Positions 17,559 through 25,355 of a stretch of DNA of 64,000 bases are shown one piece after another. The DNA is taken from contig NZ_AP023262.1 of the NCBI RefSeq assembly GCF_016756615.1, forward strand, positions 6,263,501 through 6,327,500, in the 5' to 3' direction. The DNA comes from Mesorhizobium sp. L-8-3 (lineage in GTDB: Bacteria; Pseudomonadota; Alphaproteobacteria; Rhizobiales; Rhizobiaceae). The notes under the pieces are model-generated. The model saw only the letters and a list, made by a program, of their open reading frames with translations. It had not been told where the DNA came from and made no database searches. Position 1 is the first letter of the stretch. Every line of letters starts with the position of its first letter. The position numbers and the translations under genes are program-made.

Positions 17559-18155
17559 TCAGCGCTCGTTGACCAGCCCGAGGATGAGCTTGTGGACGTT
17601 GCCGCCATCGCTCATCTCGATCCGGTCGAATTCGCGGCTTTTCCGGCGCTGCTCAAGCGACAGCTCTGCCAGGCGCTTCGTCAGCTCTGTCCTGATCTTG
17701 CTGCATTTGGGGTCGCCGGGGACGGAAAGCCCCACGCTCACGGCTTCGATCTGCTTCACCATGTCGACAATGATGTCGCCATGCACCTTTTCATGCGCCC
17801 GCACGCCGGTGATGAAGGTTTCCCAGTATTGGCGTAGGCCCGCGGGCAGTTCCTGGGACGGTTTCGGCAGCGTGTAGGTGATGATGAGCTTGGGCTTGGC
17901 GGAGACGAGCGTGCAGCCGCCGCCCTGCGGCTCGTAATTCCTCGACCAGGTGAGCTTGAAATTGGTGTGGGCAATGGCGCGCCCGACGCCGATCTTCGGC
18001 CCGCGCTCCCCGATCGACCGATAGAGTTCGAGCCCCGATTTGCCCGAGATCGCATAGGCATCGACCTTCTCGACCGCCTGCCATTCCGCGGCGGCGGCAA
18101 GGGTGGGCGATGCAAGAAGAGGTACCAGCACCAGAAATCGCAAGCCAGTCTTCAC
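17559..18155 (-). CDS. DUF922 protein, predicted secreted Zn-dependent protease
   Basis: 198 residues with a Sec signal peptide at about 1-22 (LASPTLAAAA before EWQAVEK). The DUF922 region holds HEKVH at 121-125, the HExxH zinc-protease motif, in ITGVRAHEKVHGD. Three other Cys (81, 154 area) could form a disulfide in the periplasm. The family is widespread in rhizobia and annotated as putative metalloprotease, without a known substrate. It stands alone, converging on the purine permease and followed upstream by the AGCS transporter on the same strand. Confidence 0.75.
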   Translation of the reverse strand: MKTGLRFLVLVPLLASPTLAAAAEWQAVEKVDAYAISGKSGLELYRSIGERGPKIGVGRAIAHTNFKLTWSRNYEPQGGGCTLVSAKPKLIITYTLPKPSQELPAGLRQYWETFITGVRAHEKVHGDIIVDMVKQIEAVSVGLSVPGDPKCSKIRTELTKRLAELSLEQRRKSREFDRIEMSDGGNVHKLILGLVNER

Positions 18156-18327
18156 GCGAATCCCTCTGCTTTTGGCCGACGGCTTGCGCTAGATTCCCTG
18201 TTTTCGGCCTCGTGTGAAGATGTCAAAGAATCCTCTGTTGGCCCGGAGGTGACTGCGTGGCCGCAAACGGCAAATGAACGTCCATACTATTCCGGTCAGC
18301 CGGGCTCGGGGCCTTCACGGATGGCGA

Positions 18328-18351
18328 GGGCCGCCGGATGGGCGGCCCTTT
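18328..18351. terminator. Hairpin downstream of the AGCS symporter gene
   Basis: GGGCCGCC and GGCGGCCC form a perfect 8-bp stem with a 5-base loop, just beyond the 3' end of the symporter gene. The short T run (TTTGT) lies on the plus-strand side, so its action on the minus-strand transcript is uncertain. Confidence 0.45.
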
Positions 18352-18356
18352 GTCGG

Positions 18357-19787
18357 TCATTTCCAGCGGCCGGGGTTCCATGCCTCGCGATCCAGGGCAA
18401 GGTCGGGGAACTTCGCCGGATCGAAGATCGGCCTCTGCACCCCCGCCTTCAACTGCGAGCGAAAGTCGTTCACGATGCGCATCGCGGTGGGAAAGAGCAT
18501 CAGTATCGCGACGAGGTTCACGAGCGCGAGGACCCCCATCATCGGGTCCGAGAAGAAAAAGACCGCTGTCGCCGACGGCGCCGCCGCACCGAGGAAGACG
18601 AGGCCGAGGATCAGCACGCGCAGCGCCGTGATCGCCATCGGTGCGTCGGTGATCGCCGCCAGCGCGTTCTCGCCCAGATAGACATTGTAGATGATGGAGG
18701 AGAAAGCGAAGAGCAGGATCGCCGCCGTCAGTGCATAGCGCGACCAGTCGCCGAAGTGGCTGGCCAGCGACTGCTGGGTCAGCACCACGCCGTCCACGCC
18801 TTCGGCGCCCGCCACATAGACATCACCCAGCAGGATGATGAAGGCCGTGCAGGAGCAGATGACGATCGTGTCGATGAAGACCGAGAACGACTGGGTGATG
18901 CCCTGGCTGACCGGATGGCGGACGAGCGCGGTCGCCGCGACGTTCGGCGCCGAGCCTAGGCCCGCTTCGTTCGAGAAGAGCCCGCGACGCAGGCCCTGGG
19001 CGATTGCTGCGCCCATGCCGCCGGCGATGGCTTCCTCATAGCCGAAGGCGCCCGAGACGATGCGAGCGATCACCCCGGGAATCTCGGTGATGTTCATGAG
19101 TATGACGATCACTGCCAGCCCCAGGTAGCCGAGCGCCATGACCGGCACGACGACGTCCGCCGCCTTGGCAATGCGCTTGATGCCGCCGAAGATCACGAGA
19201 CCGGTGACGACGGCAAGGGCCGCGCCGGTGATAACCCGGTTGATGCCGAGCGAATCCTGAACTGCGCCGGCGACGGTGTTGCCCTGGAAGGCGTTGAAAC
19301 CAAGGCCGAAGGCCGCCAGCAGACAGACCGCATAGACGATGGCAAGCCAGTTGTAGTTGTGCCCGAGGCCACGGCGGATGTAGTCGGCCGGGCCGCCACG
19401 GAACGATTTTTCACCGTCGGTGCGCTTGTAGAGCTGGGCGAGCGTGCACTCCACGAGGCTCGTGGCCATGCCGACGAGCGCGATGCACCACATCCAGAAG
19501 ACCGCGCCGGGCCCCCCGAGCGTGATCGCGACGGCGACGCCGGCGATGTTGCCGCCGCCGACGCGGCCACCCACCGAAACCAACAGCGCTTCGCGCGCGC
19601 TGATGGCATTGGGGTCGGAGTTCTGGTTCTTGCCCGACAGCACGCGGAACATGCGGCCGAAGAACTCGATCTGCACGAAACCCGACATGATTGTGATGAA
19701 CACGCCGAAGACCACGAGAATGGGGATGAGCGACCATCCCCAGGTGAGGCTATCGACATATCCGAACAGCGATCTCAGGAATTCCAT
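18357..19787 (-). CDS. Alanine/glycine:cation symporter family (AGCS) transporter
   Basis: 476-residue membrane protein with about 11 hydrophobic segments. The family motifs are present: GGRVGGGNIAGVAVAITLGGPGA-type glycine-rich stretch near 75-95 and RRGLFSNEAGLGSAPNVAA near 260-280. AGCS members import small neutral amino acids, usually with Na+. An AAAGGAGGGA site precedes the ATG at 19787. It is on the same strand as, and 165 bases after, the asparaginase gene, so amino acid uptake linked to Asn/Asp metabolism is plausible. D-amino acids are transported by some members, which would fit the racemase nearby; that is inference. Confidence 0.92.
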   Translation of the reverse strand: MEFLRSLFGYVDSLTWGWSLIPILVVFGVFITIMSGFVQIEFFGRMFRVLSGKNQNSDPNAISAREALLVSVGGRVGGGNIAGVAVAITLGGPGAVFWMWCIALVGMATSLVECTLAQLYKRTDGEKSFRGGPADYIRRGLGHNYNWLAIVYAVCLLAAFGLGFNAFQGNTVAGAVQDSLGINRVITGAALAVVTGLVIFGGIKRIAKAADVVVPVMALGYLGLAVIVILMNITEIPGVIARIVSGAFGYEEAIAGGMGAAIAQGLRRGLFSNEAGLGSAPNVAATALVRHPVSQGITQSFSVFIDTIVICSCTAFIILLGDVYVAGAEGVDGVVLTQQSLASHFGDWSRYALTAAILLFAFSSIIYNVYLGENALAAITDAPMAITALRVLILGLVFLGAAAPSATAVFFFSDPMMGVLALVNLVAILMLFPTAMRIVNDFRSQLKAGVQRPIFDPAKFPDLALDREAWNPGRWK

Positions 19788-19952
19788 TTGTCCCTCCTTT
19801 CACTGGCGGCGGAAGCCGCTGCATATGGCGCACGCATGACGGGTTCGGCTGCAGCCTTTCCCAATTGCGCACAATGGATCCTATTGATCCTTTGGCAATC
19901 TCCTAAAGCATCGTTCAGCACCACTCCTCCCCAGAAATTGGACGATCCCGGT

Positions 19953-20867
19953 TCAGTCCCCTCGCCGCGGCGCGTCCGAGAGTTCGATCCAAAGCCGAAC
20001 AAGGGCGGCTTCGGGGGTCTCGGCTCCGCCGTTTTCGACGCCAGCCCGCCAGAGTGCGGCACCGGCGGCATAGGTGCCCGGCATCAGGCCGCCGGACTCG
20101 CACTGGCTGACGGCGCGAATACGGCAGCCGCGGGCGATTGCGGCGGCCAGAACGCATTCCAGACCGGGGTCCGACATGACCGTTCCCGCGCCGAACACCC
20201 GCAGCACTGCCCCGTCGAGTTTGTCGAGGACCGCGTCGACCGCCCCGGCGGGCAGGCCGGGCGACAATGTCAGGATGGCAAGGCGACGGGAGGCGAAGCG
20301 GCGTGTCCGAAGGGGGGTCGGGATGGGCGGCTGGGGGACTGAGCGAAAGGCATCCGCGCCGCGCGAGTCATGCTTGACCAGTCCGGCGGCGGGCAGAAGC
20401 CTTCCGGCAAAGGCGAGCCAGACCCCCGGCGCAGCACGCTGCGCCGCCTCGATCGCAACCGCGAGGTTTCCTTCGGCGTCGCCGCCGGTGTTGAGGGGGT
20501 GCATGGACCCGCAAAGGACGACCGGTAGATCGATCCCGGCCAGCGCCTGCGACAGAGCCGCCCCGGTGTAGGCCATCGTGTCCGTCCCATGGGCAACGAT
20601 GACCCCCGTGCCCCGGAAGCCGGCGATCGCGTCGATCATCCGGTTCCAGTGCGCAGGGCCCATCTCGGCACTATCCACCAGCGGCTCGAAGACATGGACC
20701 GTGGCGCGGACGCCCTCCGGCGCCAGCATGTCCACTGCCCGCTCTACCGCGCCCGTTGCCGGGGTCAGCCCGTCCGGCCCGGGGAGCATACCGATGGTGC
20801 CCCCGGAATGCAGGATCATTATTTCCGACACGTCGGCCCGGGAGTTCGCCCTTCGCGTTGATGTCAT
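19953..20867 (-). CDS. L-asparaginase family protein
   Basis: 304 residues. Asparaginase signatures are both visible: HSGGTIGM (20-27) with nucleophile Thr24, and VAHGTDTMAYT (91-101) with Thr95 and Asp96. No signal peptide is seen, so it is cytoplasmic. The first ATG (20867) overlaps the stop of the upstream racemase gene as ATGA, a sign of coupled translation; the motif begins unusually late, and an in-frame ATG at 20819 is the alternative start. The product, aspartate, is a plausible substrate of the neighbouring racemase-family enzyme. Confidence 0.88.
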   Translation of the reverse strand: MTSTRRANSRADVSEIMILHSGGTIGMLPGPDGLTPATGAVERAVDMLAPEGVRATVHVFEPLVDSAEMGPAHWNRMIDAIAGFRGTGVIVAHGTDTMAYTGAALSQALAGIDLPVVLCGSMHPLNTGGDAEGNLAVAIEAAQRAAPGVWLAFAGRLLPAAGLVKHDSRGADAFRSVPQPPIPTPLRTRRFASRRLAILTLSPGLPAGAVDAVLDKLDGAVLRVFGAGTVMSDPGLECVLAAAIARGCRIRAVSQCESGGLMPGTYAAGAALWRAGVENGGAETPEAALVRLWIELSDAPRRGD

Positions 20868-21640
20868 CGACCGCGATCCGCGTCGCCTCGCCGACCGCCA
20901 CCGAATCCGGCGCCGGCCCTTCCCGCGAGCGAGCGGGCCACGAGCGCGTGGGCGACCAGATCAGTCACGTCAACGAGCGACTTTTCGGTTTCGATGTCGG
21001 AGATCAGCGGCAATTCGGTGCAGGCCAGCAGCACCACGTCCGATGCAAGACTTTCCACAAGCTGCGCGAAGCGCGGACGAAGCGAGGGTGAGTCGCTTCC
21101 AAGCCGCTTGACGTCCTCAATCAGATGATGAAGCGCAGCCTGATCCCCTGGCAGTTCGACTTCCACCCGATCGGCCAGGCCGCGATAGGCTGACCATTCG
21201 CCCATTGCCGTCACCGGTCCGGCGCCCAGGAGCGCCACCCGTCGGATCTCCGACCGCACGATCCAGTCCTTGATGACCGATTGGAACGAAACCAGTTCCG
21301 CCTTCAGCCCCAGTTGGGCGATGCGCGGCGCATACCAATTCAGCGTGTTGCAGGCGATGGCATAGGCATCGACCTGGGGCGCAAGCGCCGCGAGCGACTT
21401 CCGGATCGCCGACCAGACGGCTTCCTCGTTGGTGGCAAGGTCCATGGACAGCCCGAGCCTCGGCTCCGAAACGACCACGACACGCGGAGCGTCGAGATCG
21501 CCGCGGAAGCCCGCGCCGATTGCCGCCTGATTGCACTTGAGTATCTTGGCCCAGAGATCGAGCCCGGCCTCCGGCCCAGAGCCGGCAACAATGCCAATGC
21601 TCGCGCGCGCGCCGCTGTTCGGGCTTTCGTCCGCCTGCAT
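20864..21640 (-). CDS. Aspartate/glutamate racemase family protein
   Basis: 258 residues from the ATG at 21640, which has a GGAG site at 6-base spacing; the frame extends 22 codons further upstream without family sequence. The two catalytic cysteines of PLP-independent racemases are present, Cys97 in IACNTLNW and Cys207 in LLACTELPL, and the N-terminal IGIVAGSGPEAG loop fits. It is the first gene of a two-gene unit with asparaginase (ATGA overlap). Aspartate racemase is the natural guess, but this superfamily also includes hydantoin racemases and maleate isomerases. Confidence 0.85.
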   Translation of the reverse strand: MQADESPNSGARASIGIVAGSGPEAGLDLWAKILKCNQAAIGAGFRGDLDAPRVVVVSEPRLGLSMDLATNEEAVWSAIRKSLAALAPQVDAYAIACNTLNWYAPRIAQLGLKAELVSFQSVIKDWIVRSEIRRVALLGAGPVTAMGEWSAYRGLADRVEVELPGDQAALHHLIEDVKRLGSDSPSLRPRFAQLVESLASDVVLLACTELPLISDIETEKSLVDVTDLVAHALVARSLAGRAGAGFGGGRRGDADRGR

Positions 21641-21703
21641 GGAATTCTCCAACTTTGGGCAAGTCTCCTCGAATGAAGGTTGCTTGACGGGAGCGGCTTT
21701 CGA

Positions 21704-21717
21704 CAATTATGCAATTG
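21704..21717. promoter_or_regulatory. Palindrome CAATT-ATGC-AATTG in the divergent racemase/regulator gap
   Basis: CAATT and AATTG are perfect inverted arms around ATGC. It lies between the racemase gene and the divergent HTH regulator, so it is a candidate operator. On the minus strand it contains CATAAT, a possible -10 for the racemase unit. Confidence 0.4.
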
Positions 21718-21728
21718 GGTGAAAAATG

Positions 21729-21742
21729 GCGCCTTTAGGCGC
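21729..21742. promoter_or_regulatory. Palindrome GCGCCT-TT-AGGCGC upstream of the HTH regulator
   Basis: Perfect 6-bp arms around TT, 22 bases before the regulator's ATG and in the shared gap with the racemase operon. The position is right for autoregulation by the HTH protein, or for a hairpin in its leader. Confidence 0.45.
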
Positions 21743-21764
21743 ATAAATAGAGCCAAAGTGCACC

Positions 21765-22577
21765 ATGGAATCCTTCGGCAATAATCTGCGCCTGCTCTGC
21801 GGCTACCGACCGTCGATTTCGCGCGTGGCTCAGGACCTCAAGATCAATCGGAGCCAGCTCAACCGCTATCTCGCAGGAAGTTCGTTCCCGCGCGGCGCGC
21901 TCATGCGGCGGATTTGTGATTACTTCGGGGTCGAGCCGCATGAGATCGTCATGCCCGAGGATGACTTCGCCCAGATCGTCAAGCTGCGCGGTCTCGCCTC
22001 CGACACGCTCGCCCGGACGCTGCGCCAGCACTTCGACCGGATCCTCGCTCGGAACGACCCGCGGATTTTCAACCTCGTGGGGACATTCTTCGAGTACTAC
22101 TACTCGATGTCCTCGCGCGGGCAGATCGTCCGGGCGCTGGTGGCGTTTACCCTGGACGGAGATCATATCTTCTATCGGCGACTGGAGCGCATGGGGGCCT
22201 TTGACCGGCCCTGCGACCGGCATTACCGCTATCAGGGCGTTGCATTGATGACCGGGGACAGGATCTTTCTGAACGACTACGAATACGGCGCCGGCATCGA
22301 AATCACGCAGACCGTCCTTTATCCCGACTATTCACATCGCTGGACGCGACTGCATGGCGTAAAGGTCGGCGTTTCGGCCAATCGCGACCATGTGCCCTGC
22401 TGCGTACGATCCTATCTGGAACGGACAATGCCGCGGATGCCCCTGTTCGCAGCCCTGCGCAAATGCGGACTGTTCGACAGCGACAGTCCCGAAATCCCCA
22501 AGCACGTCCTGCCGATGATCGACAACGCCCGCTCGGGACCTCATGTGTTCGACGCATTTTCAGACGAACGGGAATAA
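21765..22577 (+). CDS. HTH transcriptional regulator (XRE/lambda-repressor type)
   Basis: 270-residue protein with an N-terminal helix-turn-helix (about 8-60: FGNNLRLLCGY, then SRVAQDLKINRSQLNRYLAG as the HTH core and a third-helix region ending in DYFGVEPHEIV). The rest, about 65-270, is an uncharacterised sensor-like domain with many aromatic residues. It is divergent from the racemase-asparaginase operon across a 124-base gap containing two palindromes, so it probably controls that operon and itself. No close named relative was recognised. Confidence 0.8.
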   Translation: MESFGNNLRLLCGYRPSISRVAQDLKINRSQLNRYLAGSSFPRGALMRRICDYFGVEPHEIVMPEDDFAQIVKLRGLASDTLARTLRQHFDRILARNDPRIFNLVGTFFEYYYSMSSRGQIVRALVAFTLDGDHIFYRRLERMGAFDRPCDRHYRYQGVALMTGDRIFLNDYEYGAGIEITQTVLYPDYSHRWTRLHGVKVGVSANRDHVPCCVRSYLERTMPRMPLFAALRKCGLFDSDSPEIPKHVLPMIDNARSGPHVFDAFSDERE

Positions 22578-22929
22578 TCCTTCGCCCGACCTTCGCGCCC
22601 AAGGCGAGTTGTGATCGGCATCGATGCGGCCGTCGGCTGCGCTGAAATACCCCTGCGGTTCAACGACATCGCAACCGTCGCGCGCGGTCTTTGTGTTCAT
22701 CAAACGGATCGGTCGCCATGGCGCGGTCGCGCGACTGGACTGCATTCTCCCGACAATTGCCATGCGGTGCGGGCGATCAACCGCGCTGTTCCCACACCGC
22801 TCGTCGCATGCATATTTACGCCGCCTGATGTCGCAGGCTGACATCCGGGCGTCGGATGGGCCCTGCCTAATGCGTTCGGGATGGAAGAGGCTGCTTGACC
22901 AGCCGAAGCAAGAGCGAGGAGTAGATTTG
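22578..22929. other. Gap of about 350 bases before the Tat-type binding protein
   Basis: The frame of the downstream gene is open through most of this stretch but the sequence does not resemble the family and lacks a ribosome site. No promoter, RNA or repeat was recognised apart from GAGGAG at 22915-22920, the ribosome site of the next gene. Confidence 0.4.
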
Positions 22930-24516
22930 ATGTCCAGTGAGCTCGAATATCTGGCTCGCCGTGTCGCCGTCGGCAAGATCAGCCGGCGCGCGTTTCTCGG
23001 CCGCGCGGCCGCCTTGGGGGCGAGCACGGCCTTCGCCGGTTCGCTGCTCGGCGGCGCGGCGCGCGCCGCCGGACCGCAGAAAGGCGGCACGCTGAAGGCC
23101 GGGCTGGTCGGCGGGGAATCGACCGACGGTCTCGACCCCGCGAAGATCAACAATCAGGTGACGGGCGCCTTCGCCCGTTGCTGGGGCGAGAAGCTCACCG
23201 ACATCGACGACAAGGGCAAGCTCGTCAACCGGCTGGCCGAAGAGGTCGGGGCGTCCGACGACGCCAAGGTGTGGACCTTCAGGATCCGCAAGGGCGTCAC
23301 CTTCCACAACGGCAAGGAACTCGACGCCGGCGACGTGCTGGCCACGATCGAGCGTCATGCCGGCGAAGGCAGCAAGTCCGGCGCGCTCGGCATTCTGAGG
23401 GGGATCGATTCGATGAAGGTCGAGGGTGGCGACTTCGTCGTCTCGCTCAAGGAAGCCAATGCCGACCTGCCCTTCCTGATGTCGGACTATCACCTCATTA
23501 TCCAACCGAACGGCGGCAAGGATGGTCCCGACGCCGGCATCGGAACCGGGCCCTACAAGATAGCCGCGCATGAGCCCGGCGTGCGCGAGATCGGCGCCCG
23601 CCACGAGGGTTACTGGGACACGGCGCGCGGCCATGCCGACCAGATCGAGATCCTGGTCATCAACGATGCCACTGCCCGGACCGCCGCCCTGCAGGGCGGC
23701 CAGATCCACATGATGAACCGGGTGGAGCCGAAGATCGTCGACCTGATCAAGCGCGTTCCCGGCGTGAAGATCCAGAACGTTGCGGGCGCTGCCCACTATG
23801 TCTTCGCCATGCAGTGCACGACGCCGCCCTTCGACAACAACGACCTGCGGCTGGCGCTGAAACTTGCCGTCGACCGCAAGGAGATGGTCGACAAGGTGCT
23901 GCGCGGCTACGGCACGGTCGGGAACGACATCCCCGTCAACGCCTCCTATCCGCTCTTCCCCGAAGGCATAGAGCAGCGCGAGTTCGACCCGGAGAAGGCC
24001 GCGTTCCATTACAAGAAGTCGGGCCACAGCGGACCGATCACCTTCATCACGTCCGATGTCGCCTTCCCCGGCGCGGTCGACGCGGCCCAGCTCTTCCAGC
24101 AGAGTTGCGCCAAGGCGGGCATCACGCTCGACGTGCAGCGCGCACCGGGCGACGGCTATTGGGCCGAGGTCTGGAACAAGAAGCCCTTCTCGGCCTCCTA
24201 CTGGGTCGGCCGGCCGACGCAGGACCAGCAATATTCGACGGCCTATCTGTCCTCGGCCGACTGGAACGAAACCCGCTTCAAGCGCGAGGACTTCGACAAG
24301 CTGGTCGTGGCGGCCCGGGCCGAACTGGACGAGGACAAGCGTAAGGCGATGTACCGCGACATCGCCCTGATGGTCCGCGACGACGGCGGCGCCATCATTC
24401 CGATGTACAACGACTGGATCGATGCCGTCTCCGAGAAGGTCGAAGGCTATGTGCCTTACCCATCGGGCGAATTGATGGGCGGCCTTGCGCTGTCCATGTG
24501 CTGGCTCGCCGCCTGA
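22930..24516 (+). CDS. ABC transporter family-5 (peptide/opine type) substrate-binding protein, Tat-exported
   Basis: 528-residue periplasmic binding protein of the DppA/OppA superfamily. The N-terminus carries a twin-arginine signal, SRRAFLG (18-24), followed by a hydrophobic stretch ending in AARA. Family hallmarks include a WTFRIRKGVTFHNGKELDAGD-like region (each motif part near 105-125). The ATG at 22930 was chosen for its GAGGAG site and because the Tat motif then falls at the usual distance. No permease or ATPase gene lies next to it, so it is an orphan subunit or the other parts were lost or lie elsewhere. Its 3' end overlaps the converging GntR gene by 61 bases. Confidence 0.85.
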   Translation: MSSELEYLARRVAVGKISRRAFLGRAAALGASTAFAGSLLGGAARAAGPQKGGTLKAGLVGGESTDGLDPAKINNQVTGAFARCWGEKLTDIDDKGKLVNRLAEEVGASDDAKVWTFRIRKGVTFHNGKELDAGDVLATIERHAGEGSKSGALGILRGIDSMKVEGGDFVVSLKEANADLPFLMSDYHLIIQPNGGKDGPDAGIGTGPYKIAAHEPGVREIGARHEGYWDTARGHADQIEILVINDATARTAALQGGQIHMMNRVEPKIVDLIKRVPGVKIQNVAGAAHYVFAMQCTTPPFDNNDLRLALKLAVDRKEMVDKVLRGYGTVGNDIPVNASYPLFPEGIEQREFDPEKAAFHYKKSGHSGPITFITSDVAFPGAVDAAQLFQQSCAKAGITLDVQRAPGDGYWAEVWNKKPFSASYWVGRPTQDQQYSTAYLSSADWNETRFKREDFDKLVVAARAELDEDKRKAMYRDIALMVRDDGGAIIPMYNDWIDAVSEKVEGYVPYPSGELMGGLALSMCWLAA

Positions 24517-25220
24517 ACGCGCGCCCCGTCGGCAAAGACCTCGGGGTGTTCGCGCGAGAACACCTCGAGTTCCTCCATGACGGAATCGATATGCGCGCCC
24601 GTCGCCGCGCGCGCACCTTCGACGTCGCCCCTGCGAAGGGCATCGACGATCGCCGTGTGCTCGGCGAAGGTGAGCGCGTGCCGGCGCGGTGATCCGAGCA
24701 GCCGACGCGCCCGGTCCAGTGCCAGCCGCGCCTTCTCCACCGTCGCGCGAACCCGGGAAAAGCCGGCGGCGCTGACCAGCAGGTCGTGGAACTCCAGGTC
24801 GAGCCGGTGGAAGCCGGGACGGTCACCCGCCTCCATCGCCGCCTTCTGATAACGAAGGTTCCGCTCCACTTCGACAAGCAATTCCGGATCGCGCCGCGCG
24901 GCGAGCAGCGCCATGGTCTCGCCTTCCAGGGCGCGGCGCAGGAACATGTTCTCCCTGGCATCGGCGAGACGGATCAGCGACACCGTCGAGCTGCTCTGCG
25001 GCCTGATCTCGACAAGTCCTTCGGCCTTCAGCCGGTTGAGCGCCTCCGAGATCGGAAAGCGAGACACGCCGAAACGCGCCGCGAGTTCGTTCTTGTCCAG
25101 CGTGGCGCCGGGCCGGATCTCAAGCGCCACGATCGCCTCGCGCAACGCGTCGACGATGCGCTCGGTGGCCCCGCCCTGCGGCCGGATACCCAATCGTCCG
25201 GGCCTTGAAAGCATCGTCAT
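24456..25220 (-). CDS. GntR-family regulator, FCD (FadR) subfamily
   Basis: 254 residues with an N-terminal winged helix (about 18-80: TERIVDALREAIVALEIRPG, then ELAARFGVSRFPISEALNRL and the wing EIRPQSSSTVSLI) and a helical FCD ligand domain (about 90-220, with conserved FHRLDLEFHDLL and a late EHTAIVDALRRGD). FCD proteins sense small organic or sugar acids. It is divergent from the UxaA-type dehydratase gene, and a clean palindrome lies in the gap, so it most likely represses the dehydratase and sugar transporter genes and possibly itself. Confidence 0.88.
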   Translation of the reverse strand: MTMLSRPGRLGIRPQGGATERIVDALREAIVALEIRPGATLDKNELAARFGVSRFPISEALNRLKAEGLVEIRPQSSSTVSLIRLADARENMFLRRALEGETMALLAARRDPELLVEVERNLRYQKAAMEAGDRPGFHRLDLEFHDLLVSAAGFSRVRATVEKARLALDRARRLLGSPRRHALTFAEHTAIVDALRRGDVEGARAATGAHIDSVMEELEVFSREHPEVFADGARVQAASQHMDSARPPINSPDG

Positions 25221-25268
25221 GACGGCTCGCGCATCCCAGCCGGTGACCCTGTTTCGCTCTTGCGATTC

Positions 25269-25286
25269 ATGCTAACATGTTAGTAT
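25269..25286. promoter_or_regulatory. Palindromic operator candidate for the GntR regulator
   Basis: CTAACATGTTAG (25272-25283) is a perfect 12-bp palindrome; with the flanks the symmetry extends to ATGCTAACATGTTAGTAT with one mismatch per arm. It sits 49 bases upstream of the divergent regulator start and 70 bases upstream of the dehydratase start. Size, symmetry and place fit a FadR-subfamily operator. Confidence 0.65.
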
Positions 25287-25355
25287 GCTCGATGGCGTGA
25301 TCCGTCAATCCAGCCACCTCGCCCGGCGAGGCCAGCCAGCGAACAGGAACCATCG

